DNA from: Candidatus Cloacimonetes bacterium 4572_55
Lineage (GTDB): Bacteria; 4572-55
Direction of reading: 5' to 3'
Assembly (NCBI GenBank): GCA_002084765.1
Contig: NBMB01000004.1
Coordinates: forward strand, 1-64,000
Length of the DNA: 64,000 nucleotides
Made by a program: the position numbers and the translations under genes. Numbering within the stretch: position 1 is the stretch's first letter; the number at the start of each line of letters is the position of its first letter. The notes under the pieces were generated by a model. It ran no database searches and was not told where the DNA came from. It saw only the letters and a program-made list of their open reading frames with translations. Shown one piece after another: positions 27,433 through 37,064 of the stretch.

Positions 27433-28488
27433 TCATGCTACAGTTACATCTCCGCACAAATAGACATCTTGGATAGCGTTCAGCAGTTTGACGCCGACAT
27501 CCATCGGTTTTTGGAACGCCTTACGTCCAGAGATCAAGCCCATACCGCCCGCTCTTTTATTGATCACAGCAGTCCGCACTGCTTGCGCCAGATCGTTATT
27601 TCCTCCGGAAGCTCCGCCGCTATTAATCAAACCAATGCGACCCATATAGCTGTTGACCACTTGATACCGAGTCAATTCGATCGGATGATCCGTAGCCAAC
27701 TCCTCATATACCCTCTTGTGTGTCTTGGCAAAATTGATCGCTGTAAAACCGCCATTATTCTCCGCTTGTTTCTGCTTCACGATATCCGCCTCGATGGTTG
27801 CGCCCAAATGGTTCGCTTGACCGGTTAAGTCAGAAGCCGCGTGATAATCCGTACCGTCTTTTTTGAAACCAGAGTTGCGCAAATAACACCATAAGATCGT
27901 CGCCATTCCCAACTCGTGAGCATACTCGAACGCCTCGCTCACTTCTTGAATCTGACGATTGGATTCCTCAGAGCCGTAATAGATCGTGGCACCGACCGCG
28001 ACCGCGCCCATATTATATGCCTGGTCAATGCTACCAAACATAATTTGATCGTATTTATTGGGGTAAGTCAGTAGTTCGTTGTGGTTGATCTTGACGATAA
28101 ATGGAATCTTATGCGCGTATTTTCTGGCGATCGATCCCAAAACGCCGAGAGTGGAAGCGACCCCATTGCATCCTCCCTCGATAGCCAATTTGACAATATT
28201 CTCCGGATCAAAATAGATCGGATTGGGGGCGAATGACGCGCCAGCAGTATGTTCAATGCCCTGATCCACAGGCAGGATGGAAAGAAATCCAGTCCCGGAA
28301 AGCCGACCCGCATTGAAAAGTTGTTGTAAGCTCCTTAATACCGGGGCGGGGCGATCCGAGGGTACAAATATCCGGTCTATAAAGTCAGCACCAGGGAGAT
28401 GAAGAAGGTCCTTCTTGATCCCAGAACACTCGTAAGTTAGCAGATTCTCCGCTTCGTTCCCCAATAATCCTTCGATTTGCTTTAACAT
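27433..28488 (-). CDS. fbaB: Class I fructose-bisphosphate aldolase, FbaB/DhnA type
   Basis: A 351-residue Schiff-base aldolase of the DhnA/FbaB type, which cleaves fructose 1,6-bisphosphate in glycolysis or makes it in gluconeogenesis. Recognisable blocks are [16 protein letters not shown], the active-site-like [29 protein letters not shown], and the phosphate-binding [14 protein letters not shown] with [15 protein letters not shown]. Length is normal for the type. ATG 28488 has AAGGAGA upstream. It stands alone; a hairpin follows. Confidence 0.94.
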   Translation of the reverse strand: MLKQIEGLLGNEAENLLTYECSGIKKDLLHLPGADFIDRIFVPSDRPAPVLRSLQQLFNAGRLSGTGFLSILPVDQGIEHTAGASFAPNPIYFDPENIVKLAIEGGCNGVASTLGVLGSIARKYAHKIPFIVKINHNELLTYPNKYDQIMFGSIDQAYNMGAVAVGATIYYGSEESNRQIQEVSEAFEYAHELGMATILWCYLRNSGFKKDGTDYHAASDLTGQANHLGATIEADIVKQKQAENNGGFTAINFAKTHKRVYEELATDHPIELTRYQVVNSYMGRIGLINSGGASGGNNDLAQAVRTAVINKRAGGMGLISGRKAFQKPMDVGVKLLNAIQDVYLCGDVTVA

Positions 28489-28855
28489 CGATTACAATCT
28501 CCTTTTAAAATTTTCAAATCTCACATTTTATTAAAAATCCAGAAAAAAATACTAATTTAGAAGGCTTGACGCAAGATATTTTTCACGGTCTTGGAGGCGC
28601 GTCTTAAAAAAATTATTAATCCGCAGTTTTCACAGAAAAAGTCCTTGACAAAAATAGGATTCTGGTATTATTCTATCTTTGACTTTGCACACTTCTGTTC
28701 ATGGGGGTAATATCTATGTAATATTTAAGGGTGATCTTGGGGGAGGTTTAAAAAATTTTTAGATTAGTTTGAAATCAAGCTATCAATTTTTTGAGATAAT
28801 TTTTTTGTTCAACGTTCGAGTTTTTTGTTCCATATTCTTTCTTAAGGAGGAAGAG
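28489..28855. other. Divergent promoter region, fba and large secreted protein
   Basis: 367 bp. It holds the promoter at 28645-28671 for the right-hand gene, a TTGCGT/TATTTT pair (17 bp) on the minus strand near 28550 that could serve fba, and a short CCGCAG...CACAGAAAAAG piece like the repeats at 8014. No gene is seen. Confidence 0.55.
28645..28671 (+). promoter_or_regulatory. Promoter of the large secreted protein gene
   Basis: TTGACA (28645-28650) with TATTAT (28666-28671) at 15 bp, or TATTCT at 18 bp. The leader is about 180 nt. Confidence 0.5.
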
Positions 28856-31800
28856 ATGAGGTTTCATTCAGCGGTTTTTGTTCTTTTATGCTTTTTTCTG
28901 TTAGGAGCAGTATCCCTTGCCGGAGCGCAGACGTGGTACGTCCATTGGGGCGACGACAATATGGTTTGGCAAGACGACGAGATGTTTGACGACGGCACAA
29001 ACGGAGACGAAGTTGCCGACGACAATATCTATACGATTGAGCTTAATGTTGCGACAGCCAATGAGGCAAATCAATACTACGAGTTTAAGGTGACCGACCT
29101 TGACGACTCATGGTATCCGACCTCTAACGTCCGTTTTCAGACCATCGAACCCAATACGTACGTTTGGATTACATTTGATGTAAATCCTTATGACGATACG
29201 TACATACCAAATGAAAATATTGTGAATTGCAGCCATGTAGTTTCTCCGGAAGATGGTACCGATTGGGTCGTCGTTGGCGACTTTCAGAGTTGGGACCCGA
29301 CAAATGGCATCGCATTGGCGCATGACAATACCGAAGAGTATTATTCTGCGGCATATACATTTGAAACGGCTGGCGAATACCTCTTCAAATTCACGGCTGA
29401 TTATCAATGGGACATGCACCAGTTTGGTCAAGACGGCTGGGGAGTCGATGCTCAGAACATTACCTTTAGCACCACGGAAGCCAACCAAGAAGTGACGTTT
29501 ATTCTGGACGCCGGATGGGGTAGAGCCACTTATGTATTGGGCACTCCACCCTGCTCGGATGATTTTGAGCCGAACGATACGTATGAAGAAGCGGCTTTTG
29601 TCGAGATACCCAGCGAGAGCGACGCGTGTATCGATCCCGAAGGCGAGATAGATTGGTTTTACATCTCTGCCAATTCCGGCGATAACTTGCTGCTTTATAC
29701 CGAGCGAATCGGCGAGTCCCTGATCGACCCGGAATTGTATTTTTATTATTATGATGAGGCTGGCGATAGCCTTTCCTTGTTGACAAACAATGACGATGGG
29801 CACGGCAACCTTCAGCCGGAAATTTCTATTGTGATTCCGGAGGACGGCGATTACTATCTCCGACTTGCCTATTATTCAAACGATCCGACCCGGGCAACCA
29901 CAGGCGCGTATCGGCTTTACGTACTAATGGATTCCTATAACTTATGCGACCTTGCCGCGTATGACGCGAACTGTCTCCCCGTACTCCTGGACACCGAGGT
30001 GACTGTGACCGGCGTCGTGGCATCGGCTGATCATCTTGGTGAAGCGGGTCCTGCGTATTTCCAAGATGACGGATGCGGTTTTGGCATTTACGGCAATGAC
30101 GCCAACGTGGGGGAGCTAACCATTGGCGATAGCATCTCCGTCACTGGCGTTGTATCGCAATATAATGGATTGGGTCAAATCGGGAATGTCACAGACGTAA
30201 CTATTCTCGCCTATGTGGGAGAACCCACCCCGACAGTGGCCACATTAGATGAAATTGACGAAAATTTAGAAGGCTTGCTGGTGCAAGTCAACTCTGTCAG
30301 TCTGGTCGATCCGAGCGGTTGGGGAAATGGCAACAACGATATTATAGACGGCGCGGGAAATATCGCCAATTTGCGCGTGGATAGCGACACGGGCGTCGGC
30401 GACATGCCAGCTCCGACCGGGCTGTTCAACGTGACAGCGGTCGTAGGTCAGTTTGATCCCGACGTATCATGCACGGGCTACCAACTTCTGCCGCGGATGA
30501 CGGACGATATCGAACCGCTCACGGTCGAAGCGGATTACTTAGTTTGGGCTCCGAATGATCCTGTGAGCGGGCAAGCGATTGCCGACGCGCTGATAGCAAA
30601 TTCGTTTACCGCCTTGCTCACCACAGACATCCTGAGCTTGAATCTGGACGACTATATGGGCATGTTTATATGTCTCGGTATGTATGGCGACGATTCCCAT
30701 TATGAAATATTAGCCGATTCTACTGAGGCGGCAGCGATTATTGATTATTTAAATGCTGGCAACAGCGTCTATATGGAAGGTGGAGACACCTGGTATTGGG
30801 ATTCCACGCACGGCGGACATGATTTTAATCTCTATTTTGGCATTGATCCCACATCCGACGGCAGCGGCGATCTGGAGACTGTTGACGGCGTAGAAAATAC
30901 GTTCACCGATGGATTCACATCCGCGTATACCGGCGTCAACTCCTATGTGGATCATCTCGATCCTATCGCGAGCAACGACAACAACTTTGGTATCTTTGTC
31001 AACCCAGCCGACGGCGAGGGATGCGGCGTAGCGTTCTGCAATGGCGTTTATCATACCATTGGCTCCGCCTTCCAATTTGGCGGACTGGAAGCCGATCTTC
31101 AAGCTGATTTGGTCGCTGATTTTCTGGAATTTTTTGATACCGAATGCGAAGAAATTCAGCAGGATATCTGCCCCGCGCAGAATCTGGATGTGACCGCAAA
31201 CTATCCTGATAATATCACAATCTCGTGGGACCCGCCGGATCAAGATTGCGGCGGCGGCGAGCTTATCTCAGTATCCGAGAGCTTTGAGGGCGATTGGCCC
31301 CCGACAGATTGGCAAGTCATCGACGGTCCCAGCTCTCCTGGGGATTCGCCCGCTCATTGGTTGCAAAATGACTACAATCCTTATGACGGCTTGCTGTACG
31401 CCTCTTGCGGCTGGGGTTATGATCTGAACGAATGGTTAATTTCTCCGCCAGTAGACCTCTCCAGTGGAACAAGTCCTTACGTCTCTTTCTGGTGGAACTC
31501 CAGCTATAACTGGCATGTAGACCCGAACGACAACGGCGACCTATTTGTGCAGATCAGCGTTGATAACGGTGCTACATGGGAATCCATCTGGACTTTCGGC
31601 GAAATCGGCGTATGGACAGATTGGACATGGTATGAGACCAATCTGGACCTCAGCGGGTATATCGACGAGACTGTCCTGGTCGGATTCAATATTGTGGCAA
31701 ATGACAATGGCGAAGTAAATCTGGATTTGGTCAATATTGGCGACGGCGATGTGGTGTTCCATGCCTTGAACACCGGTCTCTCTATGGCAAAAATCACGTC

Positions 31801-33973
31801 TGATATTCCGAGCGACGCCCGTTCCATTCGTCATTATATCAGCCAAGATATACTTCCCAATTATCAGATTAATATCCGAGAAATCCGCTCCATATTGACC
31901 GGTTATACCCTGACCCGAACCGCGGGAGGCGAGATCGTAACCCTGCCTCTGGACTCGGATGTGACCGAATATGTCGATACAGATTTGGACGAAGGCATCC
32001 AATATTGCTACAATGTGGTTGCCAATTACGACGACGGCGATAGCAATCCGACCGATGACGAATGCGAAAATTGGGGCGACGTGACTGTGCTTTGTCCTCC
32101 TGTGAACTTTACCGCGACTGCCGACCAGGATAATGCGGAAATCGATCTGGCTTGGGAAGAGCCTGGCGACTGTACTGGCGGCTGGATTAGTTGGGATACC
32201 GGCGAGATCGGCAACTCCATCGGAACTGGCGACGAAGTGACCTTCAGCGTCGGCTCCCGTTTTGACGCGCAATATATGTCGCTTTATGCTGGCAACTATC
32301 TCACCACGGTTCAATTTGTCGCCGGTGAAAATACAGGAATGTGTTCCATTACTCTCAAGGTATGGGAAGGCGGAAGTTTCGGCGATCCTGGAACGGAAAT
32401 TCTTAGCCAACCGGTTGATACTTTTAACGAGGATGACTGGACAGAAGTCGAGCTGAACAATGCTATTGAGATTCAGGCTGATATGGAATACTGGCTGGGC
32501 TATGAAGTGGCGACATCCGGCGGTTATCCGGCTGGTTGCGACAATGGTCCCATCGTGGCAGGTTATGGCGGCTGGATTTATTTTAACAACGTATGGGACG
32601 AACTGCCCGATTTGAATGACGCATTAACGTACAACTGGAACATGCGCGGCTTTGTCTCCACCGACGCGGGAGCAACCGCGCCGATGACCGTTATCGAGTA
32701 CGCGCCGTCTTATACGAGTGTACCGGCGGTCAAGGAGGAGTTGGTCGGATGGCATTCGCAACTGCAAGCAGACCCCACGACTGAGTTGCAAGCCACTGTT
32801 TTCAACTATTCTAGTGTTCGCGACATCCGCGATCTGACCGGCTATGCAATCTATCGCAACGAAGATGGTAGCGAGTTCAGCGAGTTGGTCATCATTAACG
32901 ATCCGACTACCCTGCTCTACACCGACGACGATATTGACACGGGTATCGAATATTGCTACTATGCCACTGCGCTTTACGACGAAGGCACCAGTATTCCGTC
33001 AAATACCGACTGCGCTTCAATCGCCCCGGATACCGAATATTTGGTCTGGGCACCGACCGATATCGGGAGTGGAACCGCAATCGCCGAGGCTCTGGTGGAC
33101 AACGGCAGTACCGCCTATCTGACAAGCGATCTCTTCTCCGGTCTGGAGTTGAGCGAATATACAGGGATTTTCGTTTGTCTTGGTATGTTTGGAGATCCGA
33201 GTCACTTTGTGGTCGCGCCCGGTGCGCCAGAAGGAGCGGCTCTGCAGACATACATCACCAGCGGCGGCAACGTTTATATGGAGGGTGGCGACACCTGGTT
33301 CTGGGACCCCCAGAACGGCGGTTATGACTTCAATACCTTGTTCGGGATTTCCGCGTTGGACGACGGAGCCGTGTCTGATCTCGCAACAGTCGATGGCGTT
33401 GACAACACTATTACCGACGGCTACACCTCCGCTTATAGCGGTGTGGATAGCTATATCGATCATATCGACCCGATAACGCAAAGCGAAGACAACGGGCGTA
33501 TCTTCACCAATCCGACTGACGGCGAAGGATGCGGCGTTGCATTCAATGCTTTTAACACGTATCACACGATCGGAGTGTCGTTTCAATTCGTCGGATTGGC
33601 GGAAAATAGCCGCGCTACACTTATGGAAGATTTCCTGCAATTCTTCCAAGACGGCGCGATCGGCATTGAGGGAGAGATCGATTCTAAGCCAGTCGAATAT
33701 AGCTTGGAACAGAATTTCCCGAACCCGTTTAACCCTTGGACCACGATTCAGTTTGCTTTGCCAAAAGAGACTCAGGTCAAACTGACGATCTACAACGCGG
33801 CCGGGCAAGTTGTCAGGACTTTGGTGAACCGCGAGCTTAACGCTGATTACCATTCCATACAATGGGACGGCACAAACGATGCGGATCAACCGGTTTCCAG
33901 CGGCGTCTATTTCTATCAATTGGACGCTGATGAGGAATTTAATCAGACCAGACGAATGATGTTGCTGAAATAA
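28856..33973 (+). CDS. Large multidomain secreted protein with type IX-style C-terminal tail
   Basis: A 1705-residue exported protein with a signal peptide (1-25). It has X25/carbohydrate-binding-like domains (about 25-220, GDFQSWDPTNG), a PPC domain (about 228-350, DFEPNDTYEEA), an OB-like domain (about 355-555), and an alpha/beta domain that starts YLVWAP (about 560-762). Fibronectin-like segments follow, split by a choice-of-anchor-J domain (SESFEGDWPPTDW, about 805-960). A second YLVWAP domain (about 1394-1597) precedes the tail LEQNFPNPFNPWTTIQFALP...SGVYFYQL, the FlgD-like sorting domain of type IX secretion. ATG 28856 follows AAGGAGGAAG. No catalytic motif is visible; surface binding or adhesion is likely. 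Confidence 0.88.
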   Translation: MRFHSAVFVLLCFFLLGAVSLAGAQTWYVHWGDDNMVWQDDEMFDDGTNGDEVADDNIYTIELNVATANEANQYYEFKVTDLDDSWYPTSNVRFQTIEPNTYVWITFDVNPYDDTYIPNENIVNCSHVVSPEDGTDWVVVGDFQSWDPTNGIALAHDNTEEYYSAAYTFETAGEYLFKFTADYQWDMHQFGQDGWGVDAQNITFSTTEANQEVTFILDAGWGRATYVLGTPPCSDDFEPNDTYEEAAFVEIPSESDACIDPEGEIDWFYISANSGDNLLLYTERIGESLIDPELYFYYYDEAGDSLSLLTNNDDGHGNLQPEISIVIPEDGDYYLRLAYYSNDPTRATTGAYRLYVLMDSYNLCDLAAYDANCLPVLLDTEVTVTGVVASADHLGEAGPAYFQDDGCGFGIYGNDANVGELTIGDSISVTGVVSQYNGLGQIGNVTDVTILAYVGEPTPTVATLDEIDENLEGLLVQVNSVSLVDPSGWGNGNNDIIDGAGNIANLRVDSDTGVGDMPAPTGLFNVTAVVGQFDPDVSCTGYQLLPRMTDDIEPLTVEADYLVWAPNDPVSGQAIADALIANSFTALLTTDILSLNLDDYMGMFICLGMYGDDSHYEILADSTEAAAIIDYLNAGNSVYMEGGDTWYWDSTHGGHDFNLYFGIDPTSDGSGDLETVDGVENTFTDGFTSAYTGVNSYVDHLDPIASNDNNFGIFVNPADGEGCGVAFCNGVYHTIGSAFQFGGLEADLQADLVADFLEFFDTECEEIQQDICPAQNLDVTANYPDNITISWDPPDQDCGGGELISVSESFEGDWPPTDWQVIDGPSSPGDSPAHWLQNDYNPYDGLLYASCGWGYDLNEWLISPPVDLSSGTSPYVSFWWNSSYNWHVDPNDNGDLFVQISVDNGATWESIWTFGEIGVWTDWTWYETNLDLSGYIDETVLVGFNIVANDNGEVNLDLVNIGDGDVVFHALNTGLSMAKITSDIPSDARSIRHYISQDILPNYQINIREIRSILTGYTLTRTAGGEIVTLPLDSDVTEYVDTDLDEGIQYCYNVVANYDDGDSNPTDDECENWGDVTVLCPPVNFTATADQDNAEIDLAWEEPGDCTGGWISWDTGEIGNSIGTGDEVTFSVGSRFDAQYMSLYAGNYLTTVQFVAGENTGMCSITLKVWEGGSFGDPGTEILSQPVDTFNEDDWTEVELNNAIEIQADMEYWLGYEVATSGGYPAGCDNGPIVAGYGGWIYFNNVWDELPDLNDALTYNWNMRGFVSTDAGATAPMTVIEYAPSYTSVPAVKEELVGWHSQLQADPTTELQATVFNYSSVRDIRDLTGYAIYRNEDGSEFSELVIINDPTTLLYTDDDIDTGIEYCYYATALYDEGTSIPSNTDCASIAPDTEYLVWAPTDIGSGTAIAEALVDNGSTAYLTSDLFSGLELSEYTGIFVCLGMFGDPSHFVVAPGAPEGAALQTYITSGGNVYMEGGDTWFWDPQNGGYDFNTLFGISALDDGAVSDLATVDGVDNTITDGYTSAYSGVDSYIDHIDPITQSEDNGRIFTNPTDGEGCGVAFNAFNTYHTIGVSFQFVGLAENSRATLMEDFLQFFQDGAIGIEGEIDSKPVEYSLEQNFPNPFNPWTTIQFALPKETQVKLTIYNAAGQVVRTLVNRELNADYHSIQWDGTNDADQPVSSGVYFYQLDADEEFNQTRRMMLLK

Positions 33974-34000
33974 GCATACGAGGCTATATCCTGTATGAAA

Positions 34001-34037
34001 AGAAATCCCGGAGGCGCGCGCCTTCGGGATTTCTTTG
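34001..34037 (+). terminator. Terminator of the large secreted protein gene
   Basis: AGAAATCCCG (34001-34010) pairs with CGGGATTTCT (34025-34034), with an inner GC-rich stem (AGGC/GCCT), followed by TTTG. Confidence 0.75.
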
Positions 34038-34274
34038 TTACGGTGGAAATTTTTTTACTTATGGGGCTTGACTAATAGACGATGGGATTATATCTCATGC
34101 GCGCGCTGATTTGGAATACTCTTAGAGAGTTAAGGTAATGGGGAGTGCCTCACTTATGGGAAGGCGACGTCTGGCTACTCCATTCAGAAACTACAGAAAA
34201 ACAGCTTCAAAAAGCACATGACATGGATATTTCAAGATTGCAAAATTAATAGCCAAAATTTTGATAACCGGCAT

Positions 34275-34331
34275 GAAAACAAGCGAGCCTCAAGGTTATG
34301 ATTAATCATATCTTGAGGCTCGCTTGTTTTC
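34275..34331. other. 57-nt near-perfect inverted repeat beyond pssA
   Basis: 34275-34294 pairs perfectly over 20 bp with 34312-34331, and the loop contains the 14-nt palindrome TATGATTAATCATA (34297-34310). It lies 28 bp beyond the end of pssA and may be a terminator or a transcript-stabilising structure. Confidence 0.7.
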
Positions 34332-34359
34332 GGCTATTTGATGTGTAGAGTTAAGATAA

Positions 34360-35103
34360 TCAGACGTTTATCTCACTCATTTCTTCTTCCAAATCATGGT
34401 GAAAATGAGAGAAGGGAGCGGCAATCAGTCCGCTTAAGAGATACATGACCGCGGTTGGGAAAAAAACGTACGCAGGGAAAATCGCCAGGAGACAAAAGTA
34501 GATCAAAAAAAGGATCAACTTTGCTCTGGATTTACCCGTTTTCCATGAAAATTTTGGAAAACAGATATATTCGATAGAACTGATCATCATGACGCCCATT
34601 GTTATTGTCAGGAAAATGATGAGCATGGGCCAGACAAATCCCGGCTCTCCGAACAGCTCGTTGGTGAAGAGGATAAATGAAGCGATCAACCCCGCGGCTG
34701 TCGGAATCGGCAGACCCGTGAAGTTACTTTTTTCCTTTTTGGGCGGTTGAATGTTAAATCTCGCCAGACGAAATGCGCCGCACATAATATAGAAAAAACC
34801 GATCAGTAAGCCGATTTTCCCATAATTTTGCAAGACCGGTTTATAGACCAGCATGATCGGAGCCAGTCCAAAGGTGATCATGTCTGCCATCGAGTCCAGT
34901 TCCGCCCCGAATCTTGAATCGTTGTCAGACAGTCGAGCTACCTTCCCGTCCAATAAGTCTAAGAATCCGCCGATGATGATCATCCACGCAGCGGGAAGAA
35001 ATTGATCGTTAAACGAACATACGATAGAAGAAAATCCCAGAAATAGATTTCCTGTTGTCAACGCTCCGGGCGCGTAAGCAACAGGTTTTACATGCCTTCT
35101 CAT
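34360..35103 (-). CDS. pssA: CDP-diacylglycerol-serine O-phosphatidyltransferase
   Basis: A 247-residue membrane enzyme that makes phosphatidylserine from CDP-diacylglycerol and serine. The CDP-alcohol phosphotransferase signature is complete: DGKVAR, then G after eight residues, and two Asp at the right spacing (GAELDSMAD). About six to seven hydrophobic segments follow. ATG 35103 has GGGAG 7 nt upstream and overlaps the psd stop by four bases. Psd then decarboxylates the product, so the two genes together make phosphatidylethanolamine. A long inverted repeat follows the gene. Confidence 0.96.
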   Translation of the reverse strand: MRRHVKPVAYAPGALTTGNLFLGFSSIVCSFNDQFLPAAWMIIIGGFLDLLDGKVARLSDNDSRFGAELDSMADMITFGLAPIMLVYKPVLQNYGKIGLLIGFFYIMCGAFRLARFNIQPPKKEKSNFTGLPIPTAAGLIASFILFTNELFGEPGFVWPMLIIFLTITMGVMMISSIEYICFPKFSWKTGKSRAKLILFLIYFCLLAIFPAYVFFPTAVMYLLSGLIAAPFSHFHHDLEEEMSEINV

Positions 35104-35753
35104 TGTAACACTCCCAAAATTGTTTCGCCGCCTTTGACGCGTTCCCCCACATTCACTTTGATCTCGCAACTTACCGGAACAAAAATATCGGTCCTTGACC
35201 CAAATTGAATGATGCCTATGCGCTGGCCCCGATCCAGCGAGGCACCTTCCTCGACGCGACAGAGAATTCGCCGCGCTAAGGTTCCAACAATCTGGCGAAC
35301 AAGAAATTTTTGCCCCTGCTCGTCCTTTATGCCGATGCTGTTTTGTTCATTCCGTTCAGCATCGTCGGAATATGCCGGTTTATGCGCTCCTTTTGATCTG
35401 CTTACCCACTCGATTGTCCCGGCAACCGGCGACCGATTGACATGCACATCAAGAGGAGATAGAAAAATAATGATCTGTTTTGTATCCGCCTGTATATAAT
35501 CCGGTTCATAGATCTCTTTGATTTCTAAGACCTTACCGTCCGCCGCGGATATGACAAGATTCGCTTCCTGTGGGACCGATCGATGTGGGTCTCGGAAGAA
35601 CCAACAGAAAAATAGGTTGACAAATATGGTTAAAAATGTGAGCCAGAGAAAAAATTTCGACGAGGTATGCCAATACAAAAAAGCACTCAGGCAAAAAAAA
35701 GCACTACCACCGGTTAAATAATAGAGTAGTATTTTGTCAAACGGGAGTTTCAT
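35100..35753 (-). CDS. psd: Phosphatidylserine decarboxylase
   Basis: A 217-residue short (archaeal/Bacteroidetes-type) pyruvoyl enzyme that decarboxylates phosphatidylserine to phosphatidylethanolamine. Two N-terminal membrane segments lie at about 8-28 and 34-52. Then come FRDPHR, SAADGKV, IIIFLSPLDVHVNRSP, and the self-cleavage site FGSR, with the Gly185-Ser186 bond broken to form the pyruvoyl group. GAGGGAT precedes ATG 35753. It overlaps pssA by four bases and is translated first. Confidence 0.96.
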   Translation of the reverse strand: MKLPFDKILLYYLTGGSAFFCLSAFLYWHTSSKFFLWLTFLTIFVNLFFCWFFRDPHRSVPQEANLVISAADGKVLEIKEIYEPDYIQADTKQIIIFLSPLDVHVNRSPVAGTIEWVSRSKGAHKPAYSDDAERNEQNSIGIKDEQGQKFLVRQIVGTLARRILCRVEEGASLDRGQRIGIIQFGSRTDIFVPVSCEIKVNVGERVKGGETILGVLQ

Positions 35754-35851
35754 ATCATCCCTCGCTAAAATTTTAAGCTAATCAAATAAAAAAAAGTGCG
35801 CAGAACAGCATTTTACGTTATAATTTTCATTTCATGTAGTGATTTTGGTAA

Positions 35852-36985
35852 TTAATTCTTCGGAACAGATAGCCAATAACGCTCGATACGATTATTATTT
35901 GTATCTGCTATATAGATCACATACTCCTTCTCATCGTCAAATGGAGCCACGGCAATTCCCATGGGCTGGTCAAACAATGCGCCGCCATCCTCATTCAATA
36001 AGGGTTTTTGGAATTCCAGCGCATTATTTTTGAACTTATAGACGCGGATCAGGTCATGCCCCGTATCCGCGACATAGACATATTTCACGCTGCCCTGCCC
36101 TCGCACCGCTATGTCGTTCGGTTCCAGAAATAGGTTGTTGTTCGCGATTGTGCCAAACTGAAGATAGAGTTCCGACCGATACTCCAGCAGTTCCGTATCC
36201 CAGAACATGGATTGCACATAAAAAACTGCGTTTGGGTCTGGACAGGTCTGGACAAAATATATTCTCATATCCGAATCCACAGTGATCTGCCGCGGATCGT
36301 CCATCCCAGTCACGCCTGTCCCATGTTCCCAGATGACTTTGACGACCGAATCGACATAAGCTCCCTCAACGTCCACCGGTACATACACCTCCTGAAGGTC
36401 ATGGCTGAAAAGGCGCATCTTGACCAGCTCGTCTCGTCCGCTGTCAGTCAGATACAGATCATGCTGGGACGTACCATCCGAAGCGATTCCCATATAACGC
36501 GCGTCAGGGGGACCCTCAAAGACTACGAAGGTATCTCGAAATGTCTCTTGATAATTTGAAAACGGAAGATAAGCAAATATCTTGTTCGTACCATTGACCG
36601 CATAAAGAAACATCAACACATCCTGAGAGATAGCGGTCGGGTTGGAAAAACCAATGTCAGAGGGAATGTCGATGATCTCGTCTGCAAAGAAATATCCGGT
36701 TTTAGAATAGCGAAGAATACGGTTATTTCCCGTGTCCGCAACGTAAATGGACTCATCCCAGCCGTATATAATGTCTTGCGGATGATCGAATTGGTAGTCG
36801 CTTCCCTGCTCAGCACTCCATGAAGTCAGGCGGATATAGGTCGTGTCGCCCGCGCCGCCAAGGTTTCCTTGACCAGATCCATAATCTGTGGGCATGTCTG
36901 TCTTGGTACCACAGCCAAAAATGATGAGTCCAATGACAAAAAAAACGATTGCTATATTTATATAGATCGAATAACGAAAATTCAT
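35852..36985 (-). CDS. NHL-repeat lipoprotein
   Basis: A 377-residue lipoprotein with signal peptide and lipobox IIFGC (Cys25). The rest is a beta-propeller of NHL repeats, with blocks such as FDHPQDIIYGWDESIYVADTGNNRI, VKYVYVADTGHDLIRVYKF and IYIADTNNNRIERYW. NHL propellers bind proteins or ligands. AAGGAAG lies before ATG 36985. It is the last gene of an apparent operon 39607-35852, 79 bp after the barrel gene. Its function is unknown; a surface-anchored complex with the other two products is a reasonable guess. Confidence 0.88.
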   Translation of the reverse strand: MNFRYSIYINIAIVFFVIGLIIFGCGTKTDMPTDYGSGQGNLGGAGDTTYIRLTSWSAEQGSDYQFDHPQDIIYGWDESIYVADTGNNRILRYSKTGYFFADEIIDIPSDIGFSNPTAISQDVLMFLYAVNGTNKIFAYLPFSNYQETFRDTFVVFEGPPDARYMGIASDGTSQHDLYLTDSGRDELVKMRLFSHDLQEVYVPVDVEGAYVDSVVKVIWEHGTGVTGMDDPRQITVDSDMRIYFVQTCPDPNAVFYVQSMFWDTELLEYRSELYLQFGTIANNNLFLEPNDIAVRGQGSVKYVYVADTGHDLIRVYKFKNNALEFQKPLLNEDGGALFDQPMGIAVAPFDDEKEYVIYIADTNNNRIERYWLSVPKN

Positions 36986-37064
36986 GGGGACTTCCTTTAT
37001 TTACAAAGTATTAGTGTCAGGTTTAAGACAATTTAATTCCCGACGCGTTTGACATCTGTCCAGC

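Larger units (their letters stand above)
33974..34359. other. Intergenic region with two hairpins
   Basis: 386 bp between convergent genes. It has a terminator at 34001-34037 and a long inverted repeat at 34275-34331. A 27-codon Arg-rich frame at 34139 has a weak ribosome site and is not called. Confidence 0.6.

Noticed and set aside
28856-33973. Catalytic glutamine amidotransferase
   Set aside because: The YLVWAP domains look like the fold, but I see no Cys-His-Glu triad.
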